From NCBI GenBank assembly GCA_030847615.1, contig JAUMIR010000001.1:70321501-70385500 (forward strand): 64,000 nucleotides of DNA, in the 5' to 3' direction. Below, piece after piece: positions 1 through 11,000 of this stretch (position 1 is its first letter; every line of letters begins with the position of its first letter). The position numbers and the translations under genes are program-made. The notes beneath the pieces are model-generated. The model ran no database searches, had not been told where the DNA came from, and was given only the letters and a program-made list of their open reading frames with translations. Origin of the DNA: Gambelia wislizenii. Lineage: Eukaryota > Chordata > Lepidosauria > Squamata > Crotaphytidae.

Positions 1-330
1 ATATTACTATAACAGGATTAAAACAATACTATAAAAGTGTAAGTTAATACAAATAAGATGGGCATAAAATCAAAATGAAAGTTGGAAGGCTTCCCTAAAT
101 AGAATAGTCTTTAATTTTGACTTAAAGTAGTCTAGAGAGGTGGTGGTCTGCAAATTCGTGGGAAGGAGATTCCAAAAATAGGGGGCGTGTAGTGTGGTAA
201 GGCCCTCTATTCCCCTGATTCAGTGGGCCTATCCTAGCTGGGACTACTAATAAGATTTAGATCAATGCCTATAAATCTGAAAATAGTATTTTAAAAATAC
301 AGCAATTTTGTCTGTTTTTGCACAAGCTAA
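1..330. repeat. Degraded L2/CR1-like fragment
   Basis: The stretch with 'ggaaggagattccaaaaatagggggcgtgtagtgt' character (about 155-200) resembles the segment near 14.08-14.13 kb, a motif common in vertebrate L2/CR1-type repeats. Highly diverged; borders unclear. Confidence 0.4.
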
Positions 331-441
331 GAGAGACTAAAAATTAGCTTTCTTTTTCCACATTCTGATGCTGGCATTTAAGAATTTTTCTAGCCCTATT
401 CCCATATATCTTGCTAAAGACCTTAATAGCTTCTATTTTGC

Positions 442-656
442 AGAATGAAGAAGGAAGAAAGAGATAGTATGTGAAGAAGGATGAGAGAAAGGAGAGAGAA
501 GAGTGGTAGGAAGAGAGTGAGAGGAGGACAGAATGGGAGGGATGAAGTTTGGGAGATGTATAGGATTGGATATATATTTATAGATGGATATATGTATGTA
601 TGTATATGTATATAGGTATGTGTTAAACTGTAAATGATAAAAATATAAATTAAAAA
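442..656 (+). mobile_element. 5'-truncated LINE (probably L1) 3' end with 17-bp target-site duplication
   Basis: AATAGCTTCTATTTTGC is repeated exactly at 425-441 and 657-673. Between them lies a purine-rich tract, an AT-rich microsatellite-like stretch and an A-rich 3' tail (about 640-656). A long perfect duplication plus an A-rich tail is typical of endonuclease-dependent LINE insertion. Assignment to L1 is inference from the tail. Confidence 0.65.
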
Positions 657-673
657 AATAGCTTCTATTTTGC

Positions 674-1900
674 TTAGTGTCACTTGGCTACTGTCTTGCA
701 TTTACAATGAGCACAGACTATACCAAAGTGCATCTGAGCAATAAGATGCAAAAAAGAAATATAACTCAGAAACTCATGAAATTAATCTCATGCGGGGCTT
801 TCTTTTACGTACATGTTTCCAATTGGCATCTTGCTAAAGAGCTGAGGGATAGAACCCTGTGACACCAGAGTCTGTCGGTTAGGTTTGTTGAGGCCACAGG
901 CCAGTTTTGCTAATACCTAGAATAAAGAAAGTAGCCAGTTTAAGAACTTGGGATTTTCCAGTTTTTATGAGCTTTCCAACAAATATCTCTATCATCAGTT
1001 TATTAGTAATATTTTGTTTGTTTCTAACATCTGGAATACAAACAAACATGAAAAGCTCTTTAAGGCAAACTCAGGGGATCATCAACATTTCATTACAGAA
1101 CAGCCCCAAGGACAAAGAGGGAAAACATATTCCACCACCACCCCTCAGATGTTATGAAACTGCACCTCTCACTATTCTTCACCATTTGGTATGGTGACTA
1201 AGGCTGATAAAGAGCTACACATTTCCCACTTCTGCCCTAAAGTCTACAGCATCTAGATTCTAGCATTCTGCAGGAAAACAACTATGGGGAAAAGGTGAGT
1301 AAGGCAGTAACACTTCCTACTCTGAAGTGCTAGGTATCCTGGCCTTCCACTGTGCCATCAGGTCAGTTATCACCTGAATAGTACAAGCTATAGTCAGAAG
1401 TTTTTGGAAGTCAAGCTTTCTTGTTTTCCTTTCACTTGACCACTTCTCTAATCTTCTCAAAGTCAGCAGTGGCACTAATTTCAGAGGAAGAAACACATTA
1501 AATTGTTGTACACGTCAGCCTTACTAAAACACATCTCAACTTTCCGTATCTGAATTCCTATGATACAAACAGCAGCAAGCTGGATCAGACAAGAAGGTTC
1601 TGCAGTATCTGCCATTAACAAATGGCTGAGATCACACAAATATGATCCAGCCAGCTAGAGACAACTGAACACCACAATTGGCTCACCTTACATTTGCACA
1701 TATGAAGCCTGAGAGAGAGAGTGGACTTCCTACTAAAACTGTAATTTGATTACAACTGTTAGCTCTCACTCAATGCACTATTTTCCTTTTATGTATTCTA
1801 CGCTGCACTGAAGAAATATTCTACCTGGCCCAGATTCCATCAGATCACTATTGATATGTATATAGCAGTGCCAAGATCAATTTAAAAAAACCCTATTTCA
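674..1900. other. POLH intron sequence, nothing recognised
   Basis: No exon, RNA gene or repeat family was recognised. Short open frames here show no family signature and look like chance. Confidence 0.5.
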
Positions 1901-1901
1901 C

Positions 1902-2071
1902 CTTGTTATGAGATATTCCAACAGAACACCTAAACCCGGTGACAGATTCCACAGCTGCCCTCATTTCTTCCATAATGACAGCTCCCACTGTCAGCTGCAG
2001 CTCTGGATTGCCGAGATCTTCAAAAGGTAGTGACTCAAGCCACTGGCGCAAACCATGTTGCCGCCACTCTT
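1902..2071 (-). CDS. POLH: POLH coding exon (residues 164-220)
   Basis: Reads [20 protein letters not shown], then [33 protein letters not shown], the conserved palm segment preceding the thumb helix-hairpin-helix. Acceptor TTTTAG; donor GTGAAA. The next exon (expected to start VLAKLACG) is not found between here and position 1, so it lies outside the window. Confidence 0.93.
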
Positions 2072-5000
2072 CTAAAATGAAACACAAACCAACTCAAAGT
2101 AGGTACCTAATGACCTCTCTGTAACAAATGTCACAGCAAAGCAACAGGATAGAAAGGCTGCAAAAAAGCTGCAATGTTTAAGGCATCTGCAAAAGAAGGA
2201 AGCAGGAAGAAGCCATTCAAATTTGTTTCTGAATTTCAGATGTCTACATCTTGAGATGCTGGTGAGAACAATGCACAGAACCAACAAGGCAAGCAACTCC
2301 ACTGCTGAAAGGGAAAATGGGATTGGATTTTCCAATATAAGGTCAGGATTCAATAGGGTTATTCTACTGGCAGAACTGTTTCCATCAGCAGAACCAATGG
2401 TGGGATGATCCCCATCTCACCTCTTTACACGCTTAAACTTTGCTGGAAACCCTCTGGAAATTTTTTTCCAGACAGTGTGGGGGCTGTGAGAGAAAGGATA
2501 TCCCATCATGCTAGTATTTGGGTGCTAATTCAACACTGGATTTAGGCCTGAATATTTGCAGTGAAAGAAATTCTATCTTTTAAGCAAGTCTCAAGTAATT
2601 GTTATTCAAAGCAAGAGCTTAATCCATAGCCTAGCATGTATCTTAAACAGGAAAATTATGCACTATTCATACATGAAAGGCTCTTCAAACACTAGTAGCA
2701 ACATAGCTGAAAGTGTGCAATGAAGTGCTGCATACAATACTCACCTCCACATATGTTCTTGGTGGTTTAAAATGATGCCAAAGTTTGCAAATAATCCACA
2801 GCTTGCTAGCTTCACAGCAAAACATTATTCAAAAGTGAGCAATATGCTCTTCAAAAATACCCCACTCTTAACCACTCCAATTGCTGTTTTATTTATCATT
2901 CAATATACTACTCCAAAACTATACAGGCTTTTCAGTGGCAGGCTAATCAACTTTCATTTATTATTGCTTTCTTACCTGCAGGTTCTGAGTCAGCCTCCTC
3001 TTTCAGTTAGCAAAACTGTTACAGTCTAGTTCATCTAGCCTCACAAACAATGCAGAAAATATGTTCATTTCCCTCCTCTGGCTTTTCTTCGCAAACGAAG
3101 ATTCAGGAAGGACTCATCCCGCGCTTTCTGCAAGCACGCTGATGACTAAAAAGGCCAATCCGAGATAAACAAGTCCGGTTGCAAAAAGCACAGCAGAAGG
3201 TCTCCTTGGGTGATGTTTTTGGGTTGTGATTCTTTCTGCATTGTCGTTTCTCTTCAAGACTTGTTCGTCGTGAGTTCTCAAATAAGGCTGCAGCATTGTG
3301 GATAGTGCGTCTCCATGCCTCCCGATGTGAGGCCAGGGCGGACCACTGTTGGTGATCAATTTGGCTGGGCCTGAGATGTTGTTTCAGGGAGTCTTTGTAT
3401 CGCTTTTTTGGAGTGCCCCTCTTACGCTGACCCGTGGCGAGTTCACCGTAGAGTAGTATTTTTGGGAGGCGATGGTCCTCCATCCTAGAAATGTGCCCTG
3501 CCCAGCGCAGCTGTGTTCTCAATATCATGGCCTCAATGCTGGTGATCCCTGCTTGCTCAAGGACAGCAACATTCGTCACATAGTCAGTCCAGTGTATATT
3601 TAGGATTGTGCATAAACAGCGCTGATGAAAGCGCTCGAGGAGTCGTAGGTGGTGGCGATAGGTGACCCATGTTTCAGACCCATAAAGGAGGATAGACAGT
3701 ACGATGGCTCTATACACACTGATTTTTGTGCTTCGCTTCAGGTGTTTATTGCTCCAGACTCTTTTGTGAAGTCTTCCAAATGCACTATATGCCTTTGCTA
3801 ATCTGTGATCGATCTCTTTGTCAATCTTGGCATCTGAGGAGATGATGCTTCCCAGGTAGGTGAACTGCTGAACGGACTTGAGCACAGATTTGCCGACGGC
3901 AATGTGGGGATGGTGGTGTTTGTCCTGTGGTGCAGGCTGGTCAAGAACTTCTGTTTTCTTCAGGTTGACTTCTAGCCCAAACAGCTCTGCACCTGTTGCA
4001 AAGCAGGACGTTAGGCGCTGCAGAGCTGCTTCTGTGTGGGCAACAAGGGCAGCATCATCGGCGAAGAGCAGCTCACGGACTAGATAGTTTAGAGTCTTAG
4101 TGTGCCGTCGTCTTCTTCAAGCTCTGCCATAGCCCTTTGGAGCATTGTGCTAAAGAAGATTGTAAATAAAGTTGGTGCAAGAACACAACCTTGCTTCACT
4201 CCATTAGTTATTAGAAAGGGCTCTTAAAGAGCATCGCCATATCTGACTTGACCACGCTGGCCCTTGTGTAGCAAGATAATCATTTTAAGGAATTTGGGGG
4301 GACATCCTAGTCTTTCCAGGATCTGCCACAGACCTTTTCTACTTACAGTGTCAAAGGCTTTGGTGAGGTCGACAAATGTTACATAGAGACCCTTGTTCTG
4401 CTCCCTACATTTTTCTTGCAGTTGCCTAAGGGCAAATACCATGTCTGTAGTACTCCTATTGGCTCTGAAGCCACATTGGCTTTCAGGGAGAAGTTCTTCT
4501 GCAACAGCAGGAACTAATCTGTTCAGGAGTATCCTTGCAAGGATTTTTCCAGCAATAGAGAGCAGTGTTATGCCTCGATAGTTTGAGCAGTCGGATTTTG
4601 CTCCTTTTTTCTTGTACAGGGTGATGATGACTGCATCTCGGAGGTCTGATGGCAGTTCCCCTTTTTCCCAGCAATTCACAAGGAATTCGTGGAACTTTTC
4701 GTGGAGTGCATGACCTCCGTGTTTCCAAACTTCAGGTGGGATTCCATCAATCCCAGCTGCCTTGCCGTTTTTCATCTGCTGTATGGCCTTAAGGGTCTCT
4801 TCCAAAGTGGGAGCTGTGTCCAATTCATTTTTCATGGGTTTTTGTATCATATGTTGGATAGCTGAGCCTTGGACTACTCGGTTGGAGCTAAAGAGACTTT
4901 GAAAATGTTCAGCCCAACGATTCAGGATGGAGGCTTTATCAGTAATTAATGTTTGACCATCTGTACTGTATAAGGAGCTTTGGACCTGATAAGTAGGTCC

Positions 5001-8000
5001 AAACACTGCTTTAAGAGCTTCATAAAATCCTCTATGATCACCCAGATCTGCACAGCATTGTGTCTTTTCTGCTATATTGATCCACCACTTGTTCTGCATG
5101 TCTCGGAGTTTTTGTTGTAGTTTGCTGCATGTGAGGCGGAAAGCTGCTTTTCTTACATGACAGGTTGGCTGGGCAAGGTATTTCTTGTAAATGTTCATTT
5201 ACAAGAAAGAGAAACACCCTATCTATATTAGTCAGTTTACCTTAGTCAGTTTGTCTAAGGTAGTCTGTTAAAAGCTATGGCTTAAGAATTGACAGCAAAC
5301 TGCTGACTTTCAAGGCCACATTTTTACAATTTGTTCAAAGCTTTTTCTATCCTCATATAAAGAAAGAAATATCTGATACATCTGGGATTTTTTCACATCT
5401 TACTTATATTGTCTTGTAACCACAAATATTTCATATTAAATGTCCTCTCTAAAGCACATCTTCTGAGCAAAGAGAAGCAAGATAAAGAGCAAGGTAAAGA
5501 GAAAAGGAAGGCAAAGTGGAACAGTGAAGTAACATGTCTGAAGTTATGGGATACCTTTGTTATCTGTAGTCTCTTCTGATGCAAAGCTGTCTGGGAATCC
5601 TTGGATGTAGGTAGTTGACAACTGCTCTGCTACAATAGGCTGTCCCTTCATCTTCTGAAGCCTTTCGTGCACAGCACTAGTTAAGTCCATGTAGGCCTCA
5701 TCAATGCTAGCACGCTCAATCACAGCAAAGCGTGACATCACTTCCATCACCTCCACACTAGCTTCTCGGTACCTACATTGGAAAGACACAAAATAATGGT
5801 TTAATATTCCTATTACATGCTCTCTTCCAAGTGGATTATCTCATCACCAGCCAACCACCAGGAAGTGATAAATATATAACAGAGGTTCCCCCTTCGCCCA
5901 CAGTGCTCTTTAAAGGATTTTTCTTATTTACTACAGATATACAGTAGGCCCTTAGTATCCTCTGGGTTCTGATCCCAGGACCCCCCGTGGATAACAAAAT
6001 ATGTGGATACTCAGTCCCATTATATACAATGGCATAGTAAAATGGTGTCCCTTATATAAACTGGCAAAATCAAAGTTTACTTTTTGGAAAAAAAATATTT
6101 TCAAGCTGTGGATGATGGAAACCATGGATGCAGAATCCATGGATATGGAAAGACAACTGTACTGAGAAAATGAATAAGAATTGAACAAACTGGAATTAGT
6201 ACCATATACTATGAAGAAAAGCACACAGGATGATACATTTCAATCCTAGAAAACTGCTTATTTAAAGCCAGACAACATACATTATATCCAAATTATGAAA
6301 GACAGCTAAACATGTTTCTTAAGTTTCCAGAAGCCAAACCCACAATCTGAAGGAGCGCATAAAGAGCAGAACTGATTGACTTTCTTCTCAACTGTTTTTT
6401 GTTCCAGAGCAGTGGCACTTAACCTTTTCTTTACTAGGGACCCCATTAAATATCTTTTGTTGCGTAGACCCTCAAGACTTAACTCAAGATTTAAAAACCC
6501 TAATAATAGTAATAACAGTAATATCTGATGATGATGATGATAATGATGATGATGATGATGATGATAATAATAATAATAATAATAATACAATGATACCATC
6601 CATTAACCCTTCCCCCAGAGGCACTGGAGGGGGAAGGAAGACTTTTCTCCTGCTTCTTCCTGCAAGTTTGTGGCTGGAGCAGATTGAATGGCAATGTGCA
6701 GGTCAAGCCAGCCAGCCTTTGCCTTTGCTCCTGTCAAATGGCCACTCCACTACAGGAAGGAGGTGGGTCGAGCTGCGTTCAAGCCTTTGTGGACCCCGTG
6801 TAAGGACACTGCGAACCACCAGTGGTCCCTGAACCACAGGTTAAGAACCACAGTTCCAGAGTATTTCACAATCACCTAAGACAAGAGACACTCATCATTT
6901 CTGTCCAAAAGAAGCTGCAATGACTGTAAATCCAAGGCTTACTTGGTGAGATCTGCTTTCCCATGCGCCTCTGGTACCCGAGCTAACAGGAGATCCGGGC
7001 ACAGCTTCTTGGCATCATTAGCCCACATGTTCCTGGTGACACCAAAAGCACGAGCTTCATAGCTCACAGCAATTATCCTGAGTTAGAGAAAGGAAAAATA
7101 TTAGACACTTCATAAAAGGCACAGACAATGAATAATTGAACCAATCCAGACAAGTTTTCCAACTTAGCATAAGGAAACCATTCACAAATTATTCTTAATA
7201 ATAATTAGTAGATGTATTGCTTAAGTTCTGTAAGCTACTTTGAGTCCTGGACTGGGGAAAAGACAGACTATAAATGCAGTAATAATAATAATAATGTTAA
7301 CAAAGCATATTGCTTAATTAAGATATTAGAACTTTCTTTACCCTCCTTAAGGAGAGAGATTCATTCTCAAAGGTGTGGAAAAAATATTGAGGGGACAGAA
7401 GGAAACTTGTGAATCACTAGTAATTTACAGAATGGTTAATAAAATGCTGGAATCAACTGGGATTGGAGAAACAGCAGCTGATTCACCATTTAAAGCCAGC
7501 GAATCCTTTTACATTAGGTTTAATATTTCCATCTTGTGATCAGACATACATTTTAGCCAGTGGATGAGCAGAAGTACCTATCATATGATTGTAAGCCATT
7601 GTGGTCCAGGGAAGCACCATGGAGGCTGAGCTAGGAGCTCAACTGATGAGAGCATTTGCTCTTTGAGATTAAAAGGAAGCCAATTAAGTGAATCAGAAAA
7701 ACACACTTTGATACCTGTCAGGCGATAGCCTGGCCTCTGTGTGCCTGCACACCACATACACACACACCTTAGAAGCCACTATACCCCTTTTGTTTCCCTG
7801 TGAAAAACAGCCAGCTTGCGGCTCTCAGTCTGGAACACCAAACTAGCTTCTCCTCTAAGGGAACCCTTAGTGTCTCACTCAAGAGTGCCCCCTAGAGGCC
7901 AAAATGCTGCACTACCCCCTGGTCCTAAAATGATATTGAAAATGTGATTACAGGCGGATAATCACATTTTTATATTAAGCTTTTCAACCTTAAATGAGGG

Positions 8001-11000
8001 TTACCCCAACCCCTCCTTCTCTGTTCCAGAGAAGACTCAAGATAGCTTGACCAAGCAATGTATGTAGGCTTTAGTAGGAAAAGCATAAAAATGTTTATTT
8101 TTTAAGTTCAACCAAGCAAAACGTTAGCAGAAATAGTATCATGGAGAAAAGGCATTTCTTTCCAGGTCCAACTTAGAGTTACATAGCATATAATAACATA
8201 TAGGCTACATTCAATCAAGGCTAAAATAAATCATAAAAACCAATGCACTAGCTAACATATTTTCCTTAGCTAAGAATAATTGCGCTCACATTTAGGAAAT
8301 CTATCTGGTTAGTCTCTGATGATGGCATTTCAGAGCAATGAAAATAGGCCTGCTCTTCAGGCCTCATGATATCATGCCTCAGGTCTGCGTCCTCAGACCT
8401 TGACAAAAGCACAGTAGCTCTTCTGATGACCCCTAAACCATGTGTCTGCAAACAAAGACTGCAGCTTCTCAAAACTCCCATTAGCCAACTCTGATTGGCT
8501 CTGCATTGCCAGTGACCAGTGGGGTGCCACAGGGTTCTGTCCTGGGCCCAGTGCTATTCAACATCTTTATCAATGACTTGGATGAGGGAATTAGGGGCAT
8601 ACTTATCAAATTTGCAGATGACACTAAATTAGGAGTAGCAAATTTAGAGGACAGGATCAAAATTCAAAATGATCTGGATAGACTGGAGAGCTGGGCCAAA
8701 GCTAACAAAATGAAATTCAATACGGAGAAATGTAAGGTACTGCACTTAGGGCAGAAAAATGAAATGCATAGATATAGGATAGGGGAGACCTGGCTGAACG
8801 AGACTATGTGTGAAAGGATCTACGAGTTCTAGTAGACCACAAGTTGAACATGAGTCAACAACTCATCACAGTGTGATGTGGCAGCTAAAAAGGCCAATGC
8901 GATTTTGGGCTGCATCAATAGAAGTATAGTGTCTAGATCAAGGGATCTAATAGTGCCTATTCTGCCTTGGTCAGGCCTCACCTAGAATACTGTGTCCAGT
9001 TCTGGGCACCACAATTCAAAAAGGATATTGACAAATTGGAGCGTGTCCAGAAAAGGGCGACTAAAATGGTGAAAGGTCTGGAGACCATGCCTTATGAGGA
9101 GAAACTTAGGGAATTGGGTATGTTCAGACTGGAAAAAAGACGGTTAAGGGGCAATATGATAGCCCTGTTTAAGTATTTGAAGGGGTGTCATGTTGAGGAT
9201 GGAGTAGGCTTGTTTTCTGCTGCTCCAGAGACTGGAATACGGAACAATGGATGCAAGCTCCAGGAACAGAGATTCCACCTCAACATTAGGAGGAACTTTC
9301 TGACAGTAAGAGCTGTTTGGCAGTGGAACACACTCTCTTGGAGCGTGGTGGGGTCTCCTTCCTTGGAGATCTTTAAACAGAGGCTGGATGGCCATCTGTC
9401 AGGGATTGCTTTGATCGTGATTTCCTGCGTGGCAGGGGGTTGGACTGGATAGCCCTTGTTGTCTCTTCCAACTCTACAATTCTATGATTCAATCTGATTG
9501 GCTCTCCAGTTAGGTGATGTGATGTCATGCTTAGCAAATGAAGGATCCACCCCCTCACTCCTCAGAACCTTGTTACCTTTGATGGGAAATGTAGCTTTGG
9601 CAGATGTGTTCTGGGTCCATGATGGGAGTTGCAGTCACTCCATCATGATAACAACCCATCCATGAGTTTGGAAAAACTACTTTTTGTAATTCAACTTCCT
9701 GAATTTTCTAGCCAACATGATCACTGCTGGCTATGCTGGCTATTGGATTCTGGCAGTCATACTCCAAAATTAACTTTCCAGATTTTCCTTGGGTTTTTTT
9801 CCAGGCTGTGAGGCCGTGTTCTGCAAGAGTTTATTTCTGACGTTTCGCCTGCATCTGTGGCTGGCATCTTCAGAAGAAGAAAAAAAAAACCCAAGAAAAA
9901 TCTATGGATGCCGGCTGTGAAAGCCTTCAACTTCACATTAACTTTCCAGACTTTGCTCTCCTGCTGTCACTTAGGGCTGTGTGTGTATAATTAAAATGGA
10001 TAGGAGATCCTTTAGCCCTCTAGATTATTTAGATTTCAACTCCCAGAAGTATATACTAGCATAGCCTATTACAGGTATAAGAATCTATGGAAGTTGTACA
10101 CCTGAGGTATATGTTTTACTTTTCACAGACAGCAGAATGGGATGTTAGGGCACAGTGTACTCTCTCTCTGGCTTTTCTTCGCAAACGAAGATTCAGGAAG
10201 GACTCATCCCGTGCTTTCTGCAAGCGCGCTGATGACTAAAAAAGCCATTCCAAGATAAACAAGTCCGGTTGCAGAAAGCACAGCAGAAGGTCTCCTTGGG
10301 TGATGTTTCCGGGTTGTGCTTCTTTTTGCGTTGTCGTTTCTCTTCAAGACTTGTTTGGTGTGAGTTCTCAAATAAGGCTGCAGCATTGTGGATAGTGCGT
10401 CCCCATGCCTCCCGATGTGAGGCCAGGGCAGACCATTGTTGGTGATCAATTTGTACTACACTGTACTACTACAGACTGAACATGACAAGGGGATGCCACA
10501 TCATTAATAATACAGCATACAGTATAGTACCAACTTGAATAGACAATACAGAGAACTAGCAAAGCAACCCAAGTGGTAAGCTAAAACTATTCTCCCACAT
10601 GTAAACACTTAAGCTTGTTGCTGATTATTTGCAGAGAAAGGCGGATAAACATGGGTCAGGGCCAATCCTATATGGCTTATTTCAGAGTGTCTGAAAGCCC
10701 TGTCTCCCTGCATGAGCCTGCCTGAGTCTTACATTCTTGGAGGGGGCTTTCCTTCTTTCCTGCCACCCTCATAGGCTCCTCTCCATGGCTGCTTCTAGGC
10801 TATGGAACTCCCTCAGTTGGTTCTCTCTGCTTCTCCACGCTCTTTTCATTGCCAGGCAAAGACCTTCTTATTTCAGCAGGCTTGAAATTGCAGTAGAAGG
10901 ATGTTGAATCGGCATGCTCTTTTTAATATGCCATACGTGTGTTGTATGTTTCAACTGTTTTAAATATAATGTTTTAAAGTTAATGTTTTATTTGGATTGT

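Noticed and set aside
443..545. Purine-rich tract as a regulatory element
   Set aside because: It lies wholly inside the LINE fragment flanked by a 17-bp duplication.
6306..6706. Open frames rich in His, Tyr or Ile
   Set aside because: They are translations of the GAT/AAT microsatellite in the hAT MITE.
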